Numbered from the stretch's first letter, positions 25,206 to 33,129 are shown. The stretch: 33,423 bases of DNA from an uncultured Leifsonia sp. (GCF_945957465.1 NZ_CAMFLC010000038.1:1-33423), one strand, 5' to 3'. Notes: generated by a model from the letters alone, not told the origin. Program-made: numbers and translations.

Positions 25206-26237
25206 CTAATGTCCGCGAACCTTGCGGAACTCTCTCGCCATGCGGGAGTACTCGACCGATTTGTCCCGTCGCTGTGAGGGACCGGAGTCGAGTTCTTTGA
25301 GGTAGGCAAGAAACCGCCGGTATCGGTCGACCGGGATATCGCCGCGCTCGACCGCGTCGCGGAGGGCGCAACCGGCGTCGCGCGTGTGCCGGCAATCGCT
25401 GAACCGGCACGCGGCCGACACATCCCAGACGTCCTCGAAGAGTTGCCCGAGCGCACCGACGGAAGCGATGCCGATCTCCCGAATGCCAGGAGTGTCGATC
25501 ACGGAGCCGCCGATACCGGGGAGGGGGTAAAGCGTTCGTGCCGTGGTCGTGTGCCTCCCCTTCGAGTCGCGCTCCCGTACAGCACCGACGTCGGCGCGGG
25601 CGTCCTCGAGCAGCCAGTTCAGCAGCGTCGACTTACCCACGCCGGAGTGCCCGATCAGCATCCCCGTTCGCCCGTCGGACAGCGCCGCGGCCAGGTCATC
25701 GCGGCCGAGATTCGCTGTGGCCGAGACGAACGACGCGTCGATTCCCGGGGCGGCGAGCGTGATGGCAGCTTCGATCTCGGCGCGTCGCTGGGTGGAGGCG
25801 AGATCGCACTTCGTGACGACGAAATGGGGTGCCGCCTGGGTGTCCCATCCCACGGTCGCCAGCCGCTCGATCAGGCCGACGCGATGAGCGTTCCGGACAT
25901 CCACGACCAGCAGGGTCACGTCCACATTCACGCCGAGGAGCTGTGGCGTGCCATCACCGCGGACGCGGACGACCTCGTTCGCGCGTTCGAGACGGTTGGC
26001 GACCTCACCCTTCTCGTCGAGCCACACCCAGTCGCCCACCGCGAGGCCTGGATCCGAGCGCGTCGTCGACTCGACGGAGTCGGTTCGCAGGACGAGAGCG
26101 GAAGCGCGATCGATGCGGACGATGCGGGCGAGTGCACCTCCTGGGGCAGGCCCGGCCGAGGACGCGCGACGCCGAACGTCGTCCGTGCAGCCGAGAGTTC
26201 GTGCGTAAGGGCCCATGTCGTTGATCGACTCAGTCAC
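25206..26237 (-). CDS. rsgA: RsgA-type circularly permuted GTPase, last gene of the peptide operon
   Basis: A 343-residue GTPase of the RsgA (YjeQ) family, which acts in late 30S subunit maturation. An N-terminal OB-fold (ALARIVRIDRASALVL) is followed by the permuted G motifs in the order G4 TKCD (142-145), G1 GHSGVGKST (196-204), G2 GRHTT, G3 DTPG (248-251), then the zinc site Cys277, Cys282, His284, Cys290. All functional residues are present. It starts at a GTG overlapping the M16 peptidase stop by 4 nt. The usual actinobacterial rsgA lies next to aroA, so this is probably an additional copy. In this operon it may give ribosome-linked immunity or control; that is inference. Confidence 0.9.
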   Translation of the reverse strand: MTESINDMGPYARTLGCTDDVRRRASSAGPAPGGALARIVRIDRASALVLRTDSVESTTRSDPGLAVGDWVWLDEKGEVANRLERANEVVRVRGDGTPQLLGVNVDVTLLVVDVRNAHRVGLIERLATVGWDTQAAPHFVVTKCDLASTQRRAEIEAAITLAAPGIDASFVSATANLGRDDLAAALSDGRTGMLIGHSGVGKSTLLNWLLEDARADVGAVRERDSKGRHTTTARTLYPLPGIGGSVIDTPGIREIGIASVGALGQLFEDVWDVSAACRFSDCRHTRDAGCALRDAVERGDIPVDRYRRFLAYLKELDSGPSQRRDKSVEYSRMAREFRKVRGH

Positions 26238-27481
26238 GAGGGATCCTCTGCGGGGAACGCCGCATGCGTAAGAATCTCCGTCTCGTTCTCGAGCATGCTC
26301 GCGGCCAGGGAAGCGACGTCCGTGGTACGCACCGAGCGGATCAGCCGAAGCAGGTCATCGAGCCGTGGGACGTGCCCCAGATAGTGGATCGACGAAGCGA
26401 GCGACCGGAGCCTCCCAACCTGATCGGCATGCGCTATCTCCGTGGAGCACGCTACATGGCGGATGGCATACTCGAGCTGCTCGTGCGAGAACCCGGATGA
26501 AGCGACCTTCTCCAGCACGACTCGAATCCGCGACAGCACTTCGTCCGCCCGGTCGGCGGACGTGGAAGCACTGATGGTCAGCATGCCGCTTGTGCCGAAG
26601 CCCGTGTAGAACGCCCGCGGCGAGTAGACCAACTGGTTGTCGACCCGGAGCTCGGAGACCAGCAGCGATGCGAAGCCGCTGGCCAGCAGCGCCGCGAGCA
26701 CGACCGCGCGAACCCTCGTACTGTGGCCTGCGGCCGGGGCGTGAAACGCCCAGACGACCGGTGAGAGGGTGGCATGCTCGCCGCCGCGGACGGCCACCGA
26801 ACGCTTCGGCTTCGCGTCAGAGCGCGGAGCCGGGGCCGGTCGGTCGAGGTTCGTGGAGGGCCGAGTTCCGAACGCCTCGCAGACCAGAGGCAGCAGCTCC
26901 CGGTGGCGCCGTGGTCCGACGATGCAGAGGTCCATGTTCGCCGGGCGGTAGTTCGCTGACCAGTACGCGGCGACCTGTCCGCCATTCAACCGCGCGATGT
27001 CGAGGTGCGTGCCGCCCGGAGCGAGCGCGAGGGGCGTGCCCTGGAATAGTCGTGACTCCGCCGTCTGCAGTGCCGCGCGCTCGATGTGGTGTCGAATACC
27101 ACTGAGCTCGGCGAGCACGGTTCGCTTCTCCGCATCCAATCGTGCGCGCGTCATGTCCGGTCGAGACAACGCCCCGCGAAATGCCCGGAGGGCGAAGGCC
27201 AGGTCGGAACTGCGGACGCGCACTGTGTACTCGGTCGAGTCCTTCCCCGTCACAGCCATCGGCTGAGCTCCGACCGTGTCGAAGTCGGATGCGAGGCCCG
27301 TGCGTGAGTCTTCCGAGCCTCGTGCCAGCGTCAGATGCTCCACCAGGTGAGCGGCTCCGCGCGTGTGCTCACCTTCCACCGCGGAACCAGCGCGCACCGC
27401 GAGACTGATCGCATCCACCGGAAGGTTCGGCATGCGGGCGGAAGCGAAGCGCATTCCATTCGTGAGCGTGGTGATCGGCAC
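26234..27481 (-). CDS. M16 family zinc metallopeptidase
   Basis: A 415-residue insulinase/processing-peptidase-type protein with both halves in one chain. The inverted zinc motif HLVEH (His45, Glu48, His49) and the distal ligand Glu125, 76 residues later, are intact. The second half has the substrate-binding RVDNQLVYSPRAFY region. Peptidases of this family trim small peptides in other peptide systems, for example AlbE/AlbF for subtilosin and PqqF for PQQ. No signal peptide is seen, so it should act in the cytoplasm on the operon's own precursor or degrade it. The GTG at 27481 has GGGAG upstream. It lies 10 bp after permease 2 and overlaps rsgA by 4 nt. Confidence 0.9.
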   Translation of the reverse strand: MPITTLTNGMRFASARMPNLPVDAISLAVRAGSAVEGEHTRGAAHLVEHLTLARGSEDSRTGLASDFDTVGAQPMAVTGKDSTEYTVRVRSSDLAFALRAFRGALSRPDMTRARLDAEKRTVLAELSGIRHHIERAALQTAESRLFQGTPLALAPGGTHLDIARLNGGQVAAYWSANYRPANMDLCIVGPRRHRELLPLVCEAFGTRPSTNLDRPAPAPRSDAKPKRSVAVRGGEHATLSPVVWAFHAPAAGHSTRVRAVVLAALLASGFASLLVSELRVDNQLVYSPRAFYTGFGTSGMLTISASTSADRADEVLSRIRVVLEKVASSGFSHEQLEYAIRHVACSTEIAHADQVGRLRSLASSIHYLGHVPRLDDLLRLIRSVRTTDVASLAASMLENETEILTHAAFPAEDPS

Positions 27482-27491
27482 GAGACTCCCG

Positions 27492-28277
27492 TCAGTAGAG
27501 GTCGAGTGCGTCGCGCCTCTTGGCGACCCGCTCGAACAGCTTCATCAGCACGAGAGCGACAGCGACCCAGACCGCCGCGACGCAACCCTCGAGCGCGACC
27601 GAGACCAGCGCCGTCCGAACCGTCTCCCCATCGAGCATCGCCCTCACCGCATCGATGGCGTGAGTGGTGGGCAGCGCGTCTCCCAGGATCCGCGTCCACT
27701 CGGGCAGCGTCGAGCGATCGATGTTCGCGCCGGAGACCACCATCGTCAGCAGGTACGCCGCCGTGGCGATCTGAAAGATGTCGCGATAGGCAAGACCGCA
27801 CGCGCTCAGGGCGAGCCCCATCGCGGAGCACGACACCGCCGCCACGATGATCGCCAGCATGTAGAGAAGAAGCTGGGGCGGATCGAGTGGCCGAGAGACG
27901 AGCGCCAGCCCTACCACGGAGGTCAGCGAAGCCACGATGAAACCGCAGACGACGCCGGGGAGCATCCGACCGACGAAGACGGCGACCCGGGAGCCGGGGG
28001 AGCCCAGCACCATGCTGAGCGTCCCGAACCGGCGCTCGTCGGCGATCACACTGACCATTCCGGCTATTCCGGCCGTCGCGGCGACTTGGATGCCGTTGCC
28101 GACGATGAAGAAGGCCGGGTCCTGATAGGCGAGAGCCTGTCCCAGCGCCACGAAGAACAGGATCTGCAGCGTCGGCGTCAGCAAGAGCGACGTCACGAAC
28201 AGCCCCGGTGTGTTCCAGGCGAAGAGCGCGCGGAAGCCGAGCAATCCCGAGATCCCGATCGTACGCAGAGGTGTCAT
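27492..28277 (-). CDS. ABC-2 type permease, second membrane subunit
   Basis: A 261-residue integral membrane protein with about six hydrophobic helices. It begins MTPLRTIGISGLLGFRALFAW, and has the ABC-2 cytoplasmic coupling segment ADERRFGTLSMVLGSPGS and the GLALSACGLAYRDIFQIATA region usual in drug and peptide exporters. The ATG at 28277 overlaps the stop of permease 1 by 4 nt; open reading frame further upstream is not coding. With the other permease and the ATPase it should form a heterodimeric exporter. The adjacent peptide and peptidase make the peptide the likely substrate. Confidence 0.88.
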   Translation of the reverse strand: MTPLRTIGISGLLGFRALFAWNTPGLFVTSLLLTPTLQILFFVALGQALAYQDPAFFIVGNGIQVAATAGIAGMVSVIADERRFGTLSMVLGSPGSRVAVFVGRMLPGVVCGFIVASLTSVVGLALVSRPLDPPQLLLYMLAIIVAAVSCSAMGLALSACGLAYRDIFQIATAAYLLTMVVSGANIDRSTLPEWTRILGDALPTTHAIDAVRAMLDGETVRTALVSVALEGCVAAVWVAVALVLMKLFERVAKRRDALDLY

Positions 28278-29023
28278 CGCAGTCTGAGGGTCCCTCGCTT
28301 GCGAGCCAGCAGGTCGATTCGACGCATGAGCACCACGCCGACGGCGAGATAGATCATCGAAAGACCCAGAGCGTTCCCGGCTTGGGCGAATGCGGGCTCG
28401 CCTGTCGCAGCGCGGTCGACGACTTCCATCGCCCAACCGAGTGGCAGAAGCTTGCCTGCCGCTGCGATCGGTGGCCAGAGGGTCGCCGCCGGGACGAGCA
28501 CGCCGCACACCAGCCAGATCGGATACTCCATGACGTTCGTGATCTCGATCGCCTTGCGTGTGAGGACGTAGAGTCCGGCCAGGAGCACGCCGATCGACGT
28601 GAGTGAGACGAAGGTCAATGCCAGTCCTCCCGACATCGAGCTCCAGCTCACGCTCTCGAACCCGAGCTGCAGGACGAACCTCGCCCAGAGCCAAGCGGCG
28701 ACCGTGGAGTACGCGCCGAGTGACACCGTCGCGGTGGCGAAGCCCAGGACCGGGGCGACCAGGCTGCGTGGCGAACCAATCAGGAATTCGAGGGTGCCGC
28801 TGAACCGCTGCATGAAGAGTGCCTCGGCAGCACCGAACAGTGTCGTGGACCACGCGCCCATGAGCCCAGCGCCGACCACGATGCGCAGGCTCGCCTGACC
28901 GCCCGCCATGAGCACGGCGATGGAGCAATATGCGATCGGCGTCAGAATCGCCATGCCGACGAAGAACGGCGAACGGGACAGCAGCCTCAGCTGAAGCCAC
29001 CAGGCCGCGAGGTAGAGCCTCAC
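28274..29023 (-). CDS. ABC-2 type permease, first membrane subunit
   Basis: A 249-residue membrane protein with about six helices, paired with the next gene. It shows RLYLAAWWLQLRLLSRSPFF before helix 1, the coupling segment MQRFSGTLEFLIGSPRS, and an amphipathic region ending with AGKLLPLGWAMEVVDRAATG. It starts at a GTG overlapping the ATPase stop by 3-4 nt. It is similar in layout to permease 2 but clearly divergent in sequence, indicating a heterodimeric pore rather than a recent duplication. Confidence 0.88.
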   Translation of the reverse strand: MRLYLAAWWLQLRLLSRSPFFVGMAILTPIAYCSIAVLMAGGQASLRIVVGAGLMGAWSTTLFGAAEALFMQRFSGTLEFLIGSPRSLVAPVLGFATATVSLGAYSTVAAWLWARFVLQLGFESVSWSSMSGGLALTFVSLTSIGVLLAGLYVLTRKAIEITNVMEYPIWLVCGVLVPAATLWPPIAAAGKLLPLGWAMEVVDRAATGEPAFAQAGNALGLSMIYLAVGVVLMRRIDLLARKRGTLRLR

Positions 29024-29979
29024 CTGATTCCCGCCTCGACGATCGAGACGTAGGCGTCTTCGAGCGTGGGCTCCCGGTCGAACGCGCGCCCGATCCGGTT
29101 CCCGTCCATCCGGGAGATGATGTCCGCGACCGACATGTCGCTTTCCGGCTCGAGTCTGACGATCACACGCACGGTGTCGCCGGAACTCGCGTGCTCGACA
29201 GCCGACACCGTCGGAAGAGTGCGGATGAGGCTGATCGCCTCCGCCGGATCGTCGTACGCCTCGACTTCGAGGATGCGCCCCAGGGAGACGTCCGCTTTGA
29301 CCTGTTCCGGTGTGCCCATCCGAAGGATCTCTCCTGAGGAGATGATCGACACCCGGTCGCAGAGCTCGTCGGCCTCCACCATCGAGTGAGTGGCCAGCAG
29401 TATGGTCTTGCCTCGCTCGCGCAGCTCGCCGGCAAGCTCCCGGAGGGCCCGTGCCGCCACCGGATCGAGCCCCGAAGACGGTTCGTCGAGGAAGACGACG
29501 GCCGGGTCGTGGATCAGCGCGCGGGCGATGTGCAGTCTCTGCTTCATGCCGCGCGAGAACGTCTCCACGCGCGCTTTCGACTTGTCGGCCAAGCCGACGA
29601 GTTCGAGCAACTCACTCACTCGACCCCGGATGCGCCGCGGGCTGACGCTGTACAACTGCGCTGCGAACCTCAGGTTGTCGGTGGCGGACAGGCGGTCGTA
29701 CAGTCCACGCTCTCCGCCGAACGCGACTCCGACCTGGCGCCGTACCTCCTTCGCATCGGTGACGACGTCCAGGCCGTTGACGTTCGCCGTCCCCGAGGTC
29801 GGGGTCAGGAGGGTCGCGAGGATGCGCACGAGAGTGGTCTTCCCCGCCCCGTTGGGGCCGAGGATGCCGAATATCTCCGCGTCGGGAATGGAGAGGGTGA
29901 TGCCGCGCAGCGCCTGGACGGTGGGTGCACCTCTGGCTCCCTCATAGCTCCGTGTCAGGTTCGCTATCTCGATCGGCAT
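29020..29979 (-). CDS. ABC transporter ATP-binding protein (exporter)
   Basis: A 319-residue DrrA-like ATPase. Walker A is GPNGAGKTT (41-49), the signature is FSRGMKQR (141-148, a variant of LSGGQ), Walker B is VVFLDEP (161-167) and the switch His is H198. The Q-loop region reads VGVAFGGERGLYDRLSATDN, the pattern of the ABC-2 exporter subgroup. A C-terminal domain of about 90 residues follows. It energises the two permeases downstream. It begins one base after the stop of the helical-repeat gene, so expression is coupled to it. Confidence 0.93.
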   Translation of the reverse strand: MPIEIANLTRSYEGARGAPTVQALRGITLSIPDAEIFGILGPNGAGKTTLVRILATLLTPTSGTANVNGLDVVTDAKEVRRQVGVAFGGERGLYDRLSATDNLRFAAQLYSVSPRRIRGRVSELLELVGLADKSKARVETFSRGMKQRLHIARALIHDPAVVFLDEPSSGLDPVAARALRELAGELRERGKTILLATHSMVEADELCDRVSIISSGEILRMGTPEQVKADVSLGRILEVEAYDDPAEAISLIRTLPTVSAVEHASSGDTVRVIVRLEPESDMSVADIISRMDGNRIGRAFDREPTLEDAYVSIVEAGIR

Positions 29980-29980
29980 C

Positions 29981-31237
29981 TCAGGCTCCTGGCATTTCGG
30001 TGGGCAGCCAGAAATTCGCTGGCAAGGCGGACACCCGCTCGGCGTCCTTCTCTCTTCCGAGTTCGATGTAGCAGCGGATGAGCATCTTCCTCACCTGGTC
30101 GATCACGAACGGGTCGTACTCGGCTCGGAGGCGCTCGTGCGATTCGAGAAGCGGTGGAAGCGCCGCGGCCGGGTCGTCATTCTGGATATGGACATAGGCC
30201 AGAGTCGAGAGAGAGGTGTGCAGCGACCCCGGGTCGTTCTCGCGTGAGAAATCGACCAGGATCGTCAGCTTCTCGATGGCTGAGACAAATGTATGAGCAA
30301 ATATATCGAGTTGGATGAGATTCAGCCTAGCCATCCACTCGTAGCGTCGTGCTTCCTCCGAGCCGATCGCATGCGCGGCGGTGCGGTGGCCGTTGCCCTG
30401 TTCGAAATGCGCGATCGCGCGTGTCACAGCGGCATGTGCGGCCTTCGGATCGCGCCGGCGTACCGCGAGCAGCGCACGGAGGTTCCAGAGCATCCCGAAG
30501 CCGACGGATTTGTCGTCGCGATGCGCCGACGCGTGTGAGAGATCGGAGTCGAGGGCGTCGATCAGGTCTTCGGCCGCATCGATGTTCCCCTGGCGTTTCG
30601 CCCGCAACGAGGCCCAGCGCAGTCCCGCGAAGGTGCGTTCGATCGGATCCGGCATTCCGGCGAGTGCGATTGCGAAGAGATCATCGCTGGCTGCGCTCTC
30701 CCGGCAGAGGCCGAGGACCGAGGCGGCGAGCGCGTACGTCATCGTTTCCCGCTGCGACTCCGCCCCTGCCTTCCGATGGGCGTGTACCGATCGAGCGACA
30801 TCGAGCGCGTCTTCCCAGCTGCCGAACGCATTGACGTACTTCAGCAGGGCGACGTATGCCGCTGCTTCGGATTGGAACGGAACGGAGCGCGTGCGTCTGC
30901 TGATGGACCCGAGGCCGAGGGTCTCGCGAAGCGCCACGGATGTCTCATTCGCGCTGGAGGCTCGATCGAGGTGGTCGGTGAGGGTTCTGCGGAGTTCTGG
31001 CTGCTGAGCGATCAGAGCGTCCACGTTCAGCTCGAACATGGCTCGTGAACTCAGATCGCGTCGGAGGCGCAGGTCGGTCAGCGGGGCATGGTCGCGCCTG
31101 GCCGCGAGGAGGAATGCGTTGCCCTCCAGCGCGACATGACTCATCACGCTCTCGAAACGCGGGTGTACCACGCCGGGAGAGTCCGCCGATGCCGACGCGA
31201 GGAGGTCGGCGACGAAGGCCGTCGTAGTGTCGATCAT
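29981..31237 (-). CDS. Helical (TPR-like) repeat protein of unknown function, partner of the peptide
   Basis: A 418-residue cytoplasmic protein with no recognised enzyme motif, signal peptide or membrane span. From about residue 115 onward it looks like a series of paired helices of TPR type (for example EAAAYVALLKYVNAFGSWEDALDVARSV, split here as repeats with the usual small-residue/Ala pattern; RAKRQGNIDAAEDLIDALDSD; ALLAVRRRDPKAAHAAVTRA; TLAYVHIQNDDPAAALPPLLE). The ATG at 31237 begins MIDTTTAFVADLL; an in-frame GTG at 31291 is less likely. The ribosome binding site is weak, so it may depend on read-through from the peptide gene 67 bp upstream. A TPR protein next to a small peptide recalls Rap-Phr pairs of Firmicutes; a peptide-recognition role is inference. 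Confidence 0.7.
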   Translation of the reverse strand: MIDTTTAFVADLLASASADSPGVVHPRFESVMSHVALEGNAFLLAARRDHAPLTDLRLRRDLSSRAMFELNVDALIAQQPELRRTLTDHLDRASSANETSVALRETLGLGSISRRTRSVPFQSEAAAYVALLKYVNAFGSWEDALDVARSVHAHRKAGAESQRETMTYALAASVLGLCRESAASDDLFAIALAGMPDPIERTFAGLRWASLRAKRQGNIDAAEDLIDALDSDLSHASAHRDDKSVGFGMLWNLRALLAVRRRDPKAAHAAVTRAIAHFEQGNGHRTAAHAIGSEEARRYEWMARLNLIQLDIFAHTFVSAIEKLTILVDFSRENDPGSLHTSLSTLAYVHIQNDDPAAALPPLLESHERLRAEYDPFVIDQVRKMLIRCYIELGREKDAERVSALPANFWLPTEMPGA

Positions 31238-31258
31238 TCGGAAGGCTTTCGCATGGGC

Positions 31259-31289
31259 GAGGGGGCAGCGCGGTTTAAGCCACCCCCTC
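31259..31289 (-). terminator. Hairpin between the peptide and the rest of its operon (attenuator candidate)
   Basis: GAGGGGG (31259-31265) pairs perfectly with CCCCCTC (31283-31289) across a 17-nt loop, 15 bp after the peptide stop. No strong T-run follows. Such a hairpin would let the short message accumulate over the downstream genes, as seen in other peptide operons. Confidence 0.55.
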
Positions 31290-31304
31290 ACTGAAGAGGT
31301 CGGA

Positions 31305-31406
31305 TCAGAACATCGCCGCGCCGTGGTTCCACCCGGCGAAGAGCGAGGCCACGAAGCCCTGCGTGTTGCTCATCTCCGAAACGACTGCGTCGTAGGTCTC
31401 GTCCAT
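31305..31406 (-). CDS. 33-residue precursor or signal peptide, first gene of the operon
   Basis: A small gene supported by a near-ideal ribosome binding site (TGAGGAG, core at 31415-31420, 8 nt before the ATG at 31406) and by its place at the head of a seven-gene export/peptidase operon. The first half (MDETYDAVVSEMSNTQ) carries four acidic and no basic residues. The second half is hydrophobic, with FVASLFAGWN at 18-27 and a single His as its only ionisable side chain. This two-part design is typical of leader and core in ribosomally made peptides. There is no Cys, no double-glycine site and no signal peptide. With no modifying enzyme in the operon, an unmodified or only trimmed product is expected. 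No known peptide family was recognised. Confidence 0.75.
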   Translation of the reverse strand: MDETYDAVVSEMSNTQGFVASLFAGWNHGAAMF

Positions 31407-31823
31407 GCGAATGACTCCTCAGTGTTGTCGACGACCGAAGGCGGACACCCCGGTTCCTCGACCGTAGGAGGGCGGATCGCGCCGACCGGATCGAATGGAG
31501 AAAGGGACGTAGCTGCGACGCGGAGTCACGTGAACCAACCGCCCGATTCGCGGGACTTACTGTTCTAGTTCGAGGGTGTCGACGAGTTCGCCTGGTTGTA
31601 GTGCGAAGCACGGCCTGATCGTTCCCGAGTGTTCTCGCATGTTCGGTTCCGCAGCCTGGGATCCGCCCGACCGTGAGGACTCCCGTGATCGGGACCTCTG
31701 TCGCCCCGACCACCTCCCAGGCCCCAGCCGACGACCACCCGCGCCCGCCGGAGCCGCCGTCACCTCGGATGCCGCTGCGGCACCGCACTGACCTTCGCCG
31801 CGGAGCCGTGCCAGGCTGGAGGC
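31407..31823. other. 417-bp divergent intergenic region
   Basis: This gap must hold the promoter of the peptide operon (minus) and of the glycosylase-fold gene (plus). Apart from the peptide ribosome binding site at 31415-31420, no convincing -35/-10 pair, hairpin or RNA gene was found. A 27-codon minus-strand frame (31557-31640) is present but lacks a good ribosome binding site. Confidence 0.5.
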
Positions 31824-32435
31824 GTGTCCGAAGACCCGCTCGCCCGCTTCTTCGACCTGCTGCGCGCGCTCCCCGAGCCGGTGGACGCCGAGGCCCTCTA
31901 CGGCGACGACGCCGAGGGGCGCCGACGCGAGCGCAACCTGCGCCGCTATTTCGCGATGCCGCGCGCCTCCGTGCTGTTGCTCGGCGAGGCGCCGGGATGG
32001 CGGGGGATGACGGTGACGGGCGTGCCGTTCGTGTCCGCACGGGAGGCCGATGCCGGCGTGGTGCCGGGGCTCGAACTGCCCGAGCATCCGCAGGCGCCGT
32101 GGGAGGCCTCCAGTCGTGTCGTGTGGGCGACCCTGCGCCAGTGGAAGGGGCCGATCCCGCTGTCGTGGCCGGTGTATCCGCTGCACCCGTTCGTCGCGGG
32201 CGACCCGCGCAGCAACCGCACGCCGCGGCCGGCCGAAGTGCGCGCCGGGGCGCCGGTCGCGCTCGAGCTGATCCGTGCGCTCCGCATCGAGACGGTGGTC
32301 GCCGTCGGGCGCAAGGCGCAGGGGGCGATCGCGTCGGCCGGGCTCGGGGCGCCGGCGATCCGGCACCCCGCCCAGGGTGGGGCCGCGTTGTTCGCCGAGC
32401 AGCTGCTCGAGCTGAACCGGAGTGGTCGGCTCTGA
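31824..32435 (+). CDS. Uracil-DNA-glycosylase-superfamily protein
   Basis: A 203-residue protein of the uracil-DNA glycosylase fold. VLLLGEAPGWRGMTVTGVPF (50-69) is the superfamily motif I region (GEAPGxxG...G.PF), and VAVGRKAQGAIASAG followed by IRHPAQGG is the second active-site loop (HPS-like). It may excise uracil or act on another damaged base, but the family is varied and several branches have no proven activity. The GTG at 31824 is supported by immediate onset of coding character. It is divergent from the peptide operon and 112 bp before the padR gene. Confidence 0.78.
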   Translation: MSEDPLARFFDLLRALPEPVDAEALYGDDAEGRRRERNLRRYFAMPRASVLLLGEAPGWRGMTVTGVPFVSAREADAGVVPGLELPEHPQAPWEASSRVVWATLRQWKGPIPLSWPVYPLHPFVAGDPRSNRTPRPAEVRAGAPVALELIRALRIETVVAVGRKAQGAIASAGLGAPAIRHPAQGGAALFAEQLLELNRSGRL

Positions 32436-32491
32436 GCGCTCCGCTGGTCGGGCACTGAGCTCGCCGCTTGCATCGCCGTCCCTCCCGGCGT

Positions 32492-32511
32492 ATTATTCCA
32501 CGTGGAATAAT
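32492..32511. promoter_or_regulatory. Perfect 20-bp palindrome, probable PadR operator
   Basis: ATTATTCCACGTGGAATAAT is an exact dyad in an AT-rich patch 36 bp upstream of the padR start. Its size and position fit a dimer-binding site for the regulator encoded next to it, controlling padR and the MFS exporter. Confidence 0.75.
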
Positions 32512-32547
32512 CCTTTCCGATCAATCCACGCCGAAACCACGGGATCC

Positions 32548-33129
32548 ATGCCGCAGACGCCCTCGCTCACCCCCCTCGCCGTCGCCGCGCTCGCGCTGCT
32601 CGCCGAGGGGCCGACGCACCCGTACGAGATGTATCAGACGCTCGTGACGCGCTCGGAGGACCGGCTCGTCAAGGTGCGTCCCGGGTCCCTTTATCACACG
32701 GTCGACCGGCTGGCCCGACAGGGTCTGGTGCGGGCGACCGGCACCGAGCGCGAGGGCAACCGCCCGGAGCGCACCACCTACGAGATCACGGAGGAGGGCA
32801 CCCTCGCGCTCGGCGAACGGGTCGCGGACATCATCGCGAAGCCGGTCAACGAGTTCCCGGAGTTCCCGCTCGGCCTCGGCGAAGCGCACAACCTGCCGCT
32901 CGAGACCGTGATCGACCTCCTGCGCAAGCGCATCGGCCTGCTCCGAGCCGATATCGCCCTGCTCGATGACGGCATCCACCGCGTCAGAGCGAAGGGGCTG
33001 CCCGCCAAGTACTGGCTCGACGTGCGCTATCTGCGCACCATGGCGGAGGCCGACGTGGCCACGCTCGACGCCCTCATCGACGACCTCGCCTCGGGAGCCA
33101 TCTCGTGGGACGAGGAGAAGAAGCACTGA
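32548..33129 (+). CDS. PadR family transcriptional regulator
   Basis: A 193-residue regulator. The N-terminal winged helix is classical Pad[26 protein letters not shown], then [19 protein letters not shown] and [14 protein letters not shown]. The C-terminal half (about 110-190) is the helical dimerisation domain. The ATG at 32548 is chosen because upstream in-frame sequence is not coding and contains the palindromic operator. It precedes an MFS drug-exporter gene by 13 bp, a common arrangement in which PadR represses the exporter until a toxic ligand binds. Confidence 0.93.
   Translation: MPQTPSLTPLAVAALALLAEGPTHPYEMYQTLVTRSEDRLVKVRPGSLYHTVDRLARQGLVRATGTEREGNRPERTTYEITEEGTLALGERVADIIAKPVNEFPEFPLGLGEAHNLPLETVIDLLRKRIGLLRADIALLDDGIHRVRAKGLPAKYWLDVRYLRTMAEADVATLDALIDDLASGAISWDEEKKH

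Noticed and set aside
31238-31291. GTG at 31291 as start of the TPR-like protein
   Set aside because: It would place the hairpin inside the coding region and add a basic segment without a ribosome binding site; the ATG at 31237 is simpler.
25206-31406. Daptide, lanthipeptide, lasso or thiopeptide cluster
   Set aside because: None of the defining enzymes (aminotransferase/decarboxylase set, LanB/C/M, cyclase, YcaO) is present in the operon or its flanks.
31557-31640. 27-codon minus-strand frame upstream of the peptide gene, considered as a second precursor
   Set aside because: It has no good ribosome binding site and is the tail of a longer antisense shadow frame; it is kept only as a weak alternative.
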